A stretch of DNA of 64,000 nucleotides, from the NCBI GenBank assembly GCA_963995525.1, contig OZ023212.1, forward strand, positions 8,766,504-8,830,503, written 5' to 3'. The position numbers were made by a program, and so were the translations under genes. Positions 12,800 through 32,149 of the stretch are shown in pieces. Each line of letters opens with the position of its first letter. Position 1 is the first letter of the stretch. This DNA comes from Escarpia spicata (taxonomy: Eukaryota; Annelida; Polychaeta; Sabellida; Siboglinidae). The notes beneath the pieces are model-generated. The model did no database searches, was not told the DNA's origin, and worked only from the letters and a program-made list of their open reading frames with translations.

Positions 12800-13939
12800 A
12801 GGAGCAATGTACAAGTGACCTGCAGTTGTGGATCATCTTAATATGAAGAAAGTCCTGCATCTGAGATTTGTGTTGTGAAATTGTTTCTTAAACTACGGTA
12901 GGTTGAGGTTGTTTGGTATCAGGTTGGGTGTGTTGGGTAGGCATGGCAGTGGGTGCCATGGAAGCAGCAGGGTAAAAGTATGTCGTTTACGAAGGGGTTG
13001 TTGTTCATTTCACCCTCATGGAGTCATGGCCACCAACAAATGAAAGGACCTATGTAGGTAACAGTGTTCGAGAGTTCCCTGTAGAATTGGACATTATAAA
13101 TAATCTGAAATGTGCATACATGCTGTGAATATGTACAGGTGTGATGGTGCAATGAATGGGTGGGAGCTGGCCCCACAAGAAATGATTGATTCTTTCTGGT
13201 CATTCGTTGTTGTGTCTATGCCAACAGTAGAACGGTTACTTTTGGTGACCTATTGTGTGTGTGTGTGTGTATGTGCATACTGGTACTTTCATATAATACA
13301 CATACGTGTATGCATACAGAAATACATGTATTTCTATCAACAAAATATTCTCTGTTCAATAGCGCATTGCCACATAAAAGCTTACTAAATCATATACCGT
13401 AAATATTACTAATCATGTTGCCCATGTTACCTCATTGTTAGTAAAGTAGATGAAAATCTTAATTTGGTAATAACCAATTTCTTGAGGGTCGGGTGGATTA
13501 CTACTGTACATTTATTTCATGCATAGTTGCATGAAACGTAGTGGTGACCTTGTTGTCATCCAACATCTGTAAATGATGTCTTAGTTACAACCGTTTAATT
13601 AAATCATTAGCTCTTGGTGATACTGCATGATGATTATCTTGCGATTTCAGGCATATGCAGATGTACAATTACACATAACTGACAGTTGATCTTTCTGACC
13701 ATAGTACGTCACTTTGACAAGATATGGAGCCATTAACGAGATGACTATTCATTTTAGGAATTTGTCATGTGAATAGGAAATGTTTATTTGCTTCAAATTA
13801 CACAAGACAACAGAATAATTGTTACAAAATAAAACAAAAAACATGCATTATATTGTAATTGAGTTGACATGAAAACGAGTGGTAATCATATAATGGATGG
13901 TAAAAAAATAAAAGATTGTTATGTGAAGATCTGTTAGGA
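12800..13939. other. Intergenic, little recognisable
   Basis: No coding homology seen. A short (GT)n tract lies at 13253-13270. The rest is AT-rich single-copy-looking DNA. Confidence 0.5.
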
Positions 13940-14091
13940 ACATTTTTCTGGTAATGAACGTCAAGTTATGTTACTACGAATTTAATTAATTAAATCTTTG
14001 TTATCTGTAATGTTAACATTTTTCTGGTAATGAAGGTCAAGTTATGTTACTACGAATTTAATTAACTAAATCTTTGTTATGTGTAATGTTA
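13940..14091. repeat. 76-bp tandem duplication
   Basis: Two adjacent copies (13940-14015 and 14016-14091), both starting ACATTTTTCTGGTAATGAA and differing at only a few positions, such as AACG versus AAGG and TTATCTG versus TTATGTG. Confidence 0.93.
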
Positions 14092-14574
14092 CGAAGTCAG
14101 TGCACTGTGTTTGAGATTAGATCTTACACCGGGTGACATACGATGTAGTGACTTACATTTATGCAGTTTACACTGGTTTTGTGTTGAGATTTTGTTATGG
14201 TAAATATGTTGTTGCTCGGTATATTGATGGAGGCATGATAGCAGCTGAAGAGTAGCCTGTACAATAGTGGGATGGTCAAGGTGAAAGATCAAGGTCACCT
14301 TCCTACTACAGTAGAAACTCGCATAAAAGAAAGCTGTGCATAATAGAATCATTTTAGTTTAACTTCAGATAATTACTCTTTTGGTTTGTAGTAGCTATCA
14401 TTTATGGTGTAGCTGACGTTCGTTAGATTGAGGACAGTAACTAATTTAGATGGAATGTTTGTGTTAAAAGTTAAGCCTAGCTGTTATAAGCAGTGACTTC
14501 AATAACTGTATTGGCATTACAAAAGAAAGTGAATACTGGGCACTTTGGAATAGTTTTCACGAAATGCAAAATGT

Positions 14575-14710
14575 GAAATAATAATAATAAACTTTATTTA
14601 TACACCACCAAATCCGCGACTAATGCCCCATTCACGGGTGTTTACAAAATCGGCAAACATCTAAGAAACATAAAAACGAATTTAAGAGAAATCAATAAGA
14701 AATAAATAAT
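14575..14710 (-). mobile_element. Possible retroelement 3' end
   Basis: On the minus strand the sequence runs into TATAAATAAAGTTTATTATT with an ATT repeat tail, the look of a LINE or SINE 3' end. No protein domain is visible. An unidentified 108-codon open frame follows at 14740-15066 (+), without recognisable motif. Confidence 0.3.
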
Positions 14711-15664
14711 GTAGTGTTTATCTTGTAGTCTCCAAACGAATGAAGCCTGGACTGTTATGGCTTGTTCATAATAAACTAACAGGTCGTAGTGCATCAGTTC
14801 GATTCAGGAAAGGGTTGGACAGGGAAATGCTGATGAAATATCAGATTCCTGTGCCAAAGCCACCAGTGCGTTATACAATATCTCTAGATCTGGTGGCATT
14901 TCAGTGTCACCTCCATGTTATTGATACGAGATGTACCGAAATCAAAAATTGTAGATATCTCGAGGCACGATGTCAAAGCAGTTGGGAAAGTTGCGCAGGT
15001 ACTGATGTGGTGAGTGTGGTATATGTGCTATCGTCTAGGTTTAGAGAACATTTTCATGTGTACTAAAACTTGTATAATAATATTGGTGAAATCGATAAGA
15101 ATTGTATGTTGAAATTGTTGCGTTGTTATGAAAGGAATCGTGATTAATATAATTGTTTATAGTAAATTTGCGTACGACGTGACATGCTGCGTGTTTATTT
15201 ACAGGTATAATTCACATGGATAAGGGTAGAGAAATGTTTACATGTCTATTACATGCACTTGTATCAATATTGTCTCTTGTATGGACTCGGAAGTTTATTC
15301 GTGACCATCGTCGCTAGTGAATTCAAGTAATAACGACATGTTTTGAACAAGCTGTGCACCGCATAGTTTGAAAAATATATAGGTTTTGGAAATGCTAGCT
15401 TTGTGCTTTGGTGCCACTGGTAGCAATATGGAAACGTCCACCAACTTCTGTGACAACGTTTATTTTGTGTTATTTTTGAGAAAATAGTTCTAGTAGATAT
15501 CCGAGAAATGCTTTTTGGAAGAAAGCTAGTAGGATTAATTTAAGAGCTGCATTGTTTAGAAATAGCTCTGGCTGTATCACAGTGTTGAGGAAGTCAGAAT
15601 GGATAATTATGTTGACGTGAAATTTCACTTGGTAGAAAGTGTGACAGACTGGCATTACTGAAAT

Positions 15665-16087
15665 TACAGTAAACCTCGGGATATAACAAATTGCTCTGAA
15701 CCGGCTGATTTTTTTGTTACCCCAACATATCGAAATTTTTTATCTGAAATCAATTCAGTCGCACTAATAGAAATAGGCATGAAATCAATGAATAAGAAGC
15801 TTACATTAAAGTGTTCGATCTAAGTTTTGAGAAACGTTATTCCATAGTAGTCAATGTAAAATGAAAAAATAAGGGTCAGGACCTGCATTTTGTTATTTGG
15901 CACCATCAATTCGTTATATCCAATGCTATTTCAATGGCATTTGAGACTACATAATTACTTGTTACATCTTAAAATGTTTTATAATAATTTGGTATGTGCA
16001 GAAATTCATTAGAAATTAAAGAACACAAATTCGGGACCAATTCCTGTATTTGTTATAAGCGAATTTGTATATCCGAGGTTTTCTGTA
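15665..16087. mobile_element. TA-flanked MITE (Tc1/mariner- or pogo-like ends)
   Basis: The left end reads TACAGTAAACCTCGGGATAT and the right end, reverse-complemented, reads TACAGAAAACCTCGGATATA. The element is 423 bp including the flanking TA dinucleotides. It encodes no protein. The CAGTRRAMCCTC-type ends and TA target site fit the Tc1/mariner supergroup; exact family is inference. Confidence 0.75.
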
Positions 16088-16504
16088 TTGTCTTGGAATC
16101 ACATTGTAGTACTGGTATTTTGATCTTAGCTGAAATCATGATTTCACGATAAGGATATGATTCAAAATACCAGATACGATCCTCGGTGCAAATACATTTT
16201 TGGTAGAATATACATATTGATGTATAACTATATATAATAATATCTACATTTTTGTAGTTTTGCCTCGTAGTATCTGTGACCAGTGATATTTTTATGATAA
16301 AGAAACTTCCATTCTAAAGAAACTACTTTCCTAGTACATTTGTGTTCGTGTTTCATTGGGTCAGAAATAGATCCAGAAGCATAAGTACCAATCCCTAGTC
16401 CCTACTGTACATCTTGTAAGATACTAAAGTTTGTTTGTGGTGTATGCCTCTAAGATGTATAACAAGTGAGACCACATAACTTGAACTCACTTAAGTCGAT
16501 TTTC

Positions 16505-18550
16505 GCTTAAGTCAACTCTTTTCCATGGTCCCAGCTGTCTTTGTATCTCATATAGTACCGGGAATAAGATAATCCATGGTCCCGCCTGTCTTTGTACCTC
16601 GTATAGTACCAGGTATAAGATAATGCATGGTCCCAGCTGTCTTTGTACCTCATATAGTACCAGGTATAAGATAATGCATGGTCCCGCCTGTCTTTGTACC
16701 TCGTATAGTACCAGGTATAAGATAATGCATGGTCCCAGCTGTCTTTGTACCTCATATAGTACCAGGTATAAGATAATGCATGGTCCCAGCTGTCTTTGTA
16801 CCTCATATAGTACCAGGTATAAGATTATGCATGGTCCCGGTTGTCTTTGTATCTCATATTACCGGGTATAAAATAATCCATGGTCCCGGCTGTCTTTATA
16901 CCTCATAAAGTACCAGGTATAAGGTAATCCATGGTCCCGCCTGTCTTTGTACCTCTTATAGTACCAGGTATAAGATAATGCATGGTCCCAGCTGTCTTTG
17001 TACCTCATATAGTACCAGGTATAAGATAATGCATGGTCGCGGTTGTCTTTGTATCTCATATTACCGGGTATAAAATAATCCATGGTCCCGGCTGTCTTTG
17101 TACCTCGTATAGTACCGGGTATAAGGTAATCCATGGTCCCAGCTGTCTTTGTACCTCATATAGTACCAGGTATAAGATAATGCATGGTCCCAGCTGTCTT
17201 TGTACCTCATATAGTACCAGGTATAAGATAATGCATGGTCCCAGCTGTCTTTCTACCTCATATAGTACCAGGTATAAGATAATCCATGGTCCCAGCTGTC
17301 TTTGTACCTCATATAGTACCAGGTATAAGATAATGCATGGTCCCGGTTGTCTTTGTATCTCATATTACCGATAATCCATGGTCCCGGCTGTCTTTGTACC
17401 TCGTACAGTACCGGGTATAAGGTAAACCATGGTCTGGCTGTCTTTGTATCTCATATTACCGGGTATAAGATAATCCACATAAGTTGACTTCTCTTAACTT
17501 AGTACCGGGTATAAGGTAATCCATGGTCTGGCCGTCTTTGTATCTCATATTACCGGGTATAAGATAATCCACATAAGTTGACTTCTCTTAACTTAGTACC
17601 GGGTATAAGGTAATCCATGGTCTGGCCGTCTTTGTATCTCATATTACCGGGTATAAGATAATCCACATAAGTTGACTTCTCTTAACTTAGTACCGGGTAT
17701 AAGGTAATCCATGGTCTGGCCGTCTTTGTATCTCATATTACCGGGTATAAGATAATCCACATAAGTTGACTTCTCTTAACTTAGTACCGGGTATAAGGTA
17801 ATCCATGGTCTGGCCGTCTTTGTATCTCATATTACCGGGTATAAGATAATCCACATAAGTTTACTTCTCTTAACTTAGTACCGGGTATAAGGTAATCCAT
17901 GGTCTGGCTGTCTTTGTATCTCATATTACCAGGTATAAGATAATCCACATAAGTTTACTTCTCTTAACTTAGTACCGGGTATAAGGTAATCCATGGTCTG
18001 GCTGTCTTTGTATCTCATATTACCGGGTATAAGATAATCCACATAAGTTTACTTCTCTTAACTTAGTACCGGGTATAAGGTAATCCATGATCTGGCTGTC
18101 TTTGTATCTCATATAGTACTGGGTATAAGGTAATCCATGGTCCCAGCTGTCTTTGTACCTCATATAGTACCGGGTATAAGGTAATCCATGGTCCCAGCTG
18201 TCTTTGTACCTCGTATAGTACCAGGTATAAGGTAATCCACATAAGTTGACTTCTCTTAACTTAGTACCGGGTATAAGGTAATCCATGGTCTGGCCGTCTT
18301 TGTATCTCGTATTACCGGGTATAAGATAATCTATGGTCCCGGCTGTTTTTATATCTCACATAGTACCGGGTATAAGATAATCCATGGTCCCGGCTGTCTT
18401 TGTATCTCATATTACCGGGTATAAGATAATCCATGGTCCCGGCTGTCTTTGTACCTCGTACAGTACCGGGTATAAGGTAATCCATGGTCTGGCCGTCTTT
18501 GTATCTCATATTACCGGGTATAAGATAATCCATGGTCCTGGCTGTCTGTT
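16505..18550. repeat. Satellite with 51-bp and 94-bp units
   Basis: The left half repeats a 51-bp unit (CCATGGTCCCAGCTGTCTTT, then GTACCTCATATAGTACCAGG); some units are about 48 bp and have ATTACCGGG instead of the AGTACC part. From about 17472 to 18060 a 94-bp compound unit repeats about seven times, inserting CACATAAGTTGACTTCTCTT between truncated 51-bp units. A mixed region follows to 18550. Because 51 is divisible by three, long open frames occur on both strands; they are not genes. Confidence 0.95.
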
Positions 18551-18559
18551 AACCGACGA

Positions 18560-19439
18560 CAGATGTGTAAAACACATAAATCCTGGTAAGTGGAACTACT
18601 GATAAGCAGAAGTATCTCCATGGTTCCTTGCAGGTTCAACTTGTCCATACACTGTAATAGAGCAAGCAAAGATATGGTCTCATGAGAACCTGTTGTTAAA
18701 ATTATAGAGCATTTTAAAAATTGCAAAAACCCACCACCATATGACCGAGGACTCTATTTCTGTGACATCCCGGCAAAATCGGCCCGGTGTCATGTCCTGA
18801 TGTCGAGTTTTCAGAATCCTAGATCACTATTAAAGAGCAAAATTGATTTTAAACAGCAAAATCAGACTTGTGAGCTTGTAAGAATGTTGGTGAAATGATC
18901 CCCAGATCCGATTCCTTACAGTACAATTATCACAAAAAGGAGATTGTTTTTTAATACCGTTTTATGCAGATCATACTAATAATAAATATGTATTCTAGCG
19001 TACTTGCCGCCCAAATGTTTTTTAATGAAGCAGAAACAACTTTTGAATTTTTTTCAGTTCAGTGTTTACAAAAATTGCCGAGCTATTACTCAAATCCCAA
19101 AGTAGCTAGCTCGGATGACTCCAAGAAAGGTCGTGACCCATAGTGGGCATGATGACGTATTACGTGATGTACATACCAGTATATCTCATTTGTAATCGGA
19201 TCTGAGGCCACGCCTTCTAAAGCATTGTGCTGCCATGTAAATAAACATTTGTCCAGAAACACTTAAATTTCAATAAGAAATGGTTCATTAAATCACATTT
19301 TGGGCGGTTATAATGAATAACAGTTGATATCACATAACATGATTTTATGATACCAAAATGAGCTGACACTTCCTTTTAAAGCTGTTTCAAAATCTGTTTT
19401 TATGTTCAAATATATGTATGAATAGTTTAAATTACATAT
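18560..19439. other. Intergenic, no gene recognised
   Basis: No exon or transposon protein found. The stretch 18770-19260 has mobile-element character, with a GGTCGTGACCCATAGT run and a TGACGTATTACGTG near-palindrome, but I found no matching inverted end. Confidence 0.4.
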
Positions 19440-20001
19440 GGAATCAGTTCAGTGCATACATTTGTTTGAGTGCTCAAAAGAATTAACTTTGGCCATTACT
19501 TCTGGTGAAATGACAAAGCCTTTGCCAGACCAACATTTAGCCTTCAACCCATTCCATTTTTTCGTCAGTTTTTTTAAGGAGTGTGGGCAAAGTTGATGAA
19601 ATCAACAAAGGAAGATGTGCATATTCGTATCATGCATTCACATGAAGAATCTAATTTTGAGAATCTTGAATGGATTTCTGCACCAGAATTAAATAACATA
19701 ATTGATGATTTAAGAAAAAGTACATACGAAAAGTTACACAAATGAGCTAATATACAAGTAGTAAACATATACTACCAGGAAGTTAGATTTGCTGTTTTGC
19801 ATAATAATGAATTTGAAATGAAATGTTGACAAAAATGAAATTGAGGAAGCACCTTTTAGAATTTGGTATAAGGGAACAGCCATGAGATTTGTGGATAAAT
19901 GCACTAGCACGCTTGGTCTTTGGGCTAATTTTAACAATGAACCAATAACATTTCGGAACACGTATCTAGTAAAGTCCAAATTTCAAGTCTTGTTCTATTA
20001 A
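19440..20001 (+). pseudogene. Decayed coding segment of unknown family
   Basis: Two plus-strand frames look protein-like despite stops and shifts: EDVHIRIMHSHEESNFENLE and on to LRKSTYEKLHK (about 19595-19743), and EAPFRIWYKGTAMRFVDKCT and on to FRNTYLVKSKFQVLFY ending at a TAA near 20001. An earlier piece reads SGEMTKPLPDQHLAFNPFHF. No start codon or splice structure joins them. I do not recognise the family; a transposon or processed-gene remnant is likely. Confidence 0.35.
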
Positions 20002-20611
20002 TTTTGACATCTTGTAGAGATTGTTGGTTACCTGTACTGAGAAATGTACAGATTACAGAATGTAACAAATTACAGTAGTAATTATTGTTTTTACAAAGAA
20101 CATAATATGTAATAAAACTAATATACATTAGTTATAAATAATTTCCGTGATATATGTAACAATGGTCTAAAACCATTGTTGTATAACATGAAACAAAAAT
20201 TATGAGGGGAGTGAGTTTTAGCTGTTTTAGCAACTGTTGTTTTGCCAAGAGGAACGTTATTATACAGCAAGGCTTCCAGTCTCCAGAGGCAGAGCGCTTT
20301 ACACTTCATAAGTTCATTCCCCGCCCTGTCAGACTTGTTCAATGGAACACCATCTTCTCTGGGAAGAATTCAGTCACACTGCAATTAGCTGTACAAAGAC
20401 TATGCGTACACAAAAATCGATCACTGTCTATAGCCGCATTAGCCATATATTAATTCGTGCGATTGGGTGAACTGGAGCAACATGAAGAGAACGATCGGTT
20501 TTTTGATACCAGTTTGATATGCGCTGTGTATGTGTCAGGCCAATCCCCAAGGTGTCAGCATCGCCATTCGCCAGATGGAGCTGTGACGGGAAGTCGGCCG
20601 GTTTTTCGCAC

Positions 20612-20617
20612 CACGTG
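20612..20617. promoter_or_regulatory. Canonical E-box in RPS13 promoter
   Basis: CACGTG lies 34 bp upstream of the RPS13 ATG and just before the TOP-like tract. This palindrome is the known site for Myc/Max, USF and MITF-family bHLH-ZIP factors, which drive ribosomal genes. Function here is inferred from position. Confidence 0.5.
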
Positions 20618-20620
20618 ACG

Positions 20621-20630
20621 CTTCCTTTCT
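20621..20630 (+). promoter_or_regulatory. 5' TOP-like pyrimidine tract, probable RPS13 transcription start
   Basis: CTTCCTTTCT begins 25 bp before the ATG. Ribosomal-protein mRNAs start with C plus a pyrimidine run (5' TOP), through which mTOR/LARP1 control translation. A leader of about 25 nt is typical. The exact start site is inferred. Confidence 0.55.
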
Positions 20631-20645
20631 CAACTCGCCGCCATC

Positions 20646-28271
<7,626 letters not shown>

Positions 28272-28307
28272 GACATTTGAATTTGTGCTGTACAGAAGAT
28301 ATGGAAG

Positions 28308-28313
28308 AATAAA
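28308..28313 (+). terminator. RPS13 polyadenylation signal
   Basis: AATAAA sits 37 bp after the RPS13 stop codon; a very short 3' UTR is typical for ribosomal-protein genes. Cleavage is expected within the next 10-30 bp. Confidence 0.8.
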
Positions 28314-28330
28314 ACTCTCCAACATATCCG

Positions 28331-30153
28331 CTGCCAAGTTATTTCTTTATAAGCGATTGACTGGCTTCCAGTGTCTGTGTGTGTCAGATATGGGTTCAAA
28401 TACTTTGTAATGCAAAAGTATTTAAATACAAATGCATTAGGAAGTATTTCAAATACTTTTCAAAATACTTATTACAAAAGAGCCTGTACCAAAAACAGTA
28501 GCAGATCTCATATTATGAGATAATTATGTTGTTTTATCAACATAATTTCATGATGTTATGTATAACTATTACATGATATATTCCTTATAGACTGGCAATA
28601 TCTCGTATACTGTAAAATTGCAACAGTGTGGCTTGGGATGCCCCTACCTTCCCCTCAGCCCATAGAGTACAAATATATCATCAGTTCACACAAGCAATGA
28701 CACAATAGCAGGCCTTAGCAGCTAGCAGGGGCAATAAAACTGATCAAAAGACAGACATGCCTTGAAAGTATTTGAAAATTTCAAATATTAAAGGAAGTGT
28801 TTAAATACAAATAATTTCATTAGTGTCAACTACAATTACAGATACTTCAAAAAATGTATTTCAATACTTTAGAATACAAATGTATTTGACTACAGTCGCT
28901 GCACAATCACTAATGTCAACCGACATTCCAATCAGAACCATGGCAGTATATGCAGTTTATATGGAGGGGACCCACAGAACGTTTGTTTATCGCCCCATGA
29001 CTTTGGGGTCATTTAAATGCAGGTGATGAAAACCCGAGCCAGTTGTGCAACACTTGTGCCCAGGGGGTCCAATTACACAAAATCAAATCGATTACACTTC
29101 TACAATTTTCAGATCAATTACACCACTAAGTTTTCAATTACAGATGCATTAATGGGATCGATGAAAAGTTTATTAATGGTATGGCATACACTTGATTGAA
29201 CGGGTCAACCATGAATTATAATTAAAAAAACCAATGGTCTCAATTTTAATAACATTTATAAAAGGCAACTTAAATTGGAATTGAAGTTAATAAGTGAGGT
29301 GCAAAGATAATTTATATAACAAAATAATATAGTTTTTGCACATTGATGACATTGAAACCACAAAGGCTTCGTTTCAAGATATCGTTAATAACCACAATTG
29401 CAAATAATTAAACAATCCAGGAAATCCATAATAATCTGCCTTTGTTGCTCTCATAAGAGACCGTGCTAACTGCTAAGAACTGCTAGAATCCTCTTTGGAA
29501 GAAGTACTGTAACTCGGACAGCCTCTAGACCAGTTTGCAGTAGCACCTTGCAGCCTGGTTAAAGAACAAAGGAGATACTGACCCTTGGACAGCGACAAAC
29601 ATCCATTGCTAACAGCAAAGCTACAGTGTATGGCTTCTTCTTTAATTACCTGGTAGCTCTGTTAGTTGACTGACACACTGGGATCACAACTTAGGCAATA
29701 GGTATTTTATTAGGTTTGTTATTTTGTAGATTGAAAACAATCTGTGATGACTAACTGATTAACGGGTGACTAAACTATAGGTGATATACGTGCTGGAAGG
29801 TAACCAACATTTTATACATATCTTGCATTGACTGACTTGCCCAAAGACGGTATTATGGATCAATGACTCGGTATGAGCAGAATTCTCAAAGATGATAACT
29901 GTGTCGCCATCTACCGGTAGTCTGAAAAAGTTCTCCGACAACGAAACGAAACCATTGTGCATGTTGATTACTACCATGTATGTCTGAGCAATATTAATTT
30001 TAGGCCACCTGGTGGAATATTCATAAAACGACCCTAATTAATAAACCATTATGTATCTAGAGATTCGAAACGAGGAGCAGTAACTTTTAGGTTCTGTATT
30101 CTGTGTATAAATGCAACCATATTGATGTTATTTGCGAAAAACCGTAACATACT
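28331..30153. other. Intergenic region after RPS13
   Basis: No gene. A MITE-like element is annotated at 28395-28905. 29045-29190 is rich in TCAATTACA-type motifs, which look like another degraded MITE. Nothing else is recognisable up to the duplication at 30154. Confidence 0.5.
28395..28905. mobile_element. Possible hAT-like MITE
   Basis: The left edge CAGATATGGGTTCAAATACT and the reverse complement of the right edge, CAGCGACTGTAGTCAAATAC, share CAG and TCAAATAC. Both subterminal regions are packed with AAGTATTT / AAATACTT motifs in opposite orientation. hAT elements typically start with CA(G) and carry such motifs. No 8-bp target duplication is seen, so the call is tentative. Confidence 0.4.
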
Positions 30154-30309
30154 GTAATGCTAATGTTTGTTTCTCTTTAAAAAAAGGTAGCATTTTGGAC
30201 GGTGAACTGGTTGAGTTTGTCCTTATATAATGTAATGCTAATTATTGTTTCTCTTTGAAAAAAGGTAAACTTTTGGACGGCGTACTGCTTGAGTTTGTCC
30301 TTATATATT
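30154..30309. repeat. 78-bp tandem duplication
   Basis: Two diverged copies, both starting GTAATGCTAAT and containing GTTTCTCTTT, TTTTGGACGG and GAGTTTGTCCTTATAT. Confidence 0.85.
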
Positions 30310-30944
30310 GTGTCATAGTATTAGAAGTTAGAACAGCCTGATTCAGGAAAACAGTCACTTATGTAGTTGGCGAAAGAATGGATCAGTGCTTCTCCGTCGA
30401 TAATAAAGCGCGTTTGTTAGAAGTCCTATCAGTGAGACTTTTACTGGTTCTGAGAATGCATGCCAAAATGAGACTTGGGACATGAGTTGTGGTTCCCTTT
30501 AGAGAATAATGCAGGAGGTAGGGGAAGATTCATGCCAGAATAGAACAAACTCCTCCAGGTTTTCTCCTCGGCTCTCACAATGAAAATGTGCCTATACTGG
30601 TTAATGTGATCTGTGAAGTGTTGGATTCTCCTCTTTATCGCTCAAACTTTCTTCTATCTGTGTTATTGGATACATTTTTTTCGCTTGATTGGTGTGGTCA
30701 GATACAAGGCATTCGAATTCAGTACGTTTTCCATGAAGCTGTCACATTACTCCCATCCCTTCGATTCAAACTCACCAACTTACGTGACACACCCCTTGTT
30801 GTCCAACGTAATTGAGTCCTCAGTCTTTTTTTTTAAATGACATTCTCTCTTCATCAAAGCTTCCAACATATTCCTAAAGTGGCGTCGAAACCATTCCTGG
30901 TAAACATAGCCTTCTTCGTAACATTTAATTGTCATCGTAGTTGT

Positions 30945-31860
30945 TATTCATCATCATCATTGTGCAGCGTTATTGTCCCGTGGTTAGGCGAATGCCTCAG
31001 TGGTGCCCTTCCAGTATTCGTCTAGTTCGTCTCTCCACCATCTCGCCAGTCTTCCTCTAGATCGCTTCCCTTCACAAGGTATCTAGGTTGTGATATGCGA
31101 TGTCCATCGGTTATCTTGTAGTCTGCTGATGTGCCCTGCCCAGGTCCACTTCTGATTTGTTCCATCACGTCTATGACCTTTGTCTTCTGTCTTACCTATA
31201 TATCTGTTCTCTCCCGATATGTGATGTTTAACATACTTCTTTCCATCTCTGTTTGTGCCGCTGCTAGCTTGTTCTTTGCCTGGATGGTGAGTGGCCATGT
31301 TTCCGCGCCGTATGTCATCGCTGGAAGTACGCATGAGTTGTAGACTTGTCTCTTCAAGCAGGTTCCAAAGTTACCCTTGAAGATGTTGCGGTTTTTGGCG
31401 AATGCTGACCAAAATCTCCTTGTCTTGGTTTTTGTCTCTGATACTGTTTCACTGTCCCAGATAGACGTAGCTTTCAACGTTCTCTATCTGCGTGGTGTCG
31501 ATATATAATATATATATATTGATGTGTCATTTTTTAGCATCACTTTTGTCTTCGAAATGTTCATCTTCAGACCTTGTTTTTCATTTTCATCAGCTATCTC
31601 CTGCAGCATTTTTTTGTAGTTCTTGTGGTGTAGTAGCGCACATGAGTATGTCGTCGCCGAAGCGAATATGACTGACATATTCTCCGTCTATCCTGTTGGT
31701 GTATATGTCTTTCAGGAGTTCGATGTACACGTCTTCTATCCCCTGTTCTTGAAGGGAGGTCAATATTGCTTGAGTTACATCTGTTCATCTCTTAGTAGTG
31801 TTCTTACGTTATATCTTGCTATCTTCGGTCTACTTACCTTCTCTCGGCGACTCTTCTTGA
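30945..31860 (-). mobile_element. Decayed LINE (RTE-like) RT and C-terminal end
   Basis: Minus-strand frames, read across shifts, give HIRFGDDILM (RT catalytic block with FGDD for the usual FADD), LKMNISKTKVM, then RRFWSAFAKNRNIFK, QVYNSCVLPAMTYGAETWPL, ERSMLNITYRERTDI and WTWAGHISRL. The end has an EYWKG-like remnant and an ATG-repeat tail at about 30948-30960. The order matches LINE pol C-termini. Frameshifts and stops make it non-functional. Confidence 0.85.
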
Positions 31861-31989
31861 CCCAGAGATTCTTAGCACCCCCTGCGTGTAGCCCTAATTG
31901 ACCCGAACCGCGTTCGTGGTCATTTCGATGCTGCTGGGAATTGGGGGCCTTGGCTTCATTGCACTTTGCATGCTGGTGTTGTTGGCCTA

Positions 31990-32143
31990 CCCTTCTACGC
32001 TGGTCGGTGCGGGTTGGAAGGGGGGCGACGTAGGGTGAACGAAATCACCCAAGTTTCGAACCAGCACCGAACCACCGGCCGCCGCCGGGATTTGAACCCT
32101 CCGGTCGACAGTCCGGCACTCTAACCACTCGGCCACTGCGACC
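31990..32143 (-). mobile_element. tRNA-derived SINE
   Basis: On the minus strand, from 32143, GGTCGCAGTGGCCGAGTGGT is a tRNA-like 5' end and A box; GGGTTCAAATC near 32090 is a B box. A tRNA acceptor stem cannot close (no TGCGACC follows), and the sequence continues into a GTTCGAAACTTGGGTGATTT body, so this is a Pol III SINE head and not a tRNA gene. The SINE's downstream limit is uncertain, between about 31880 and 32040. It abuts the pseudogene to its right. Confidence 0.75.
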
Positions 32144-32149
32144 TATGTA

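Noticed and set aside
14740..15066. 108-codon plus-strand frame
   Set aside because: No recognisable domain, no splice or promoter context; left as an unexplained open frame next to a retroelement-like tail.
16507..18533. Open frames of 70-113 codons on both strands (CTSYSTRYKIMHGPS-like)
   Set aside because: They arise from a 51-bp satellite (51 = 3 x 17) and are open on both strands at once.
32081..32143. A functional tRNA gene
   Set aside because: A and B boxes are present, but no acceptor stem can form and the sequence continues as a SINE body.
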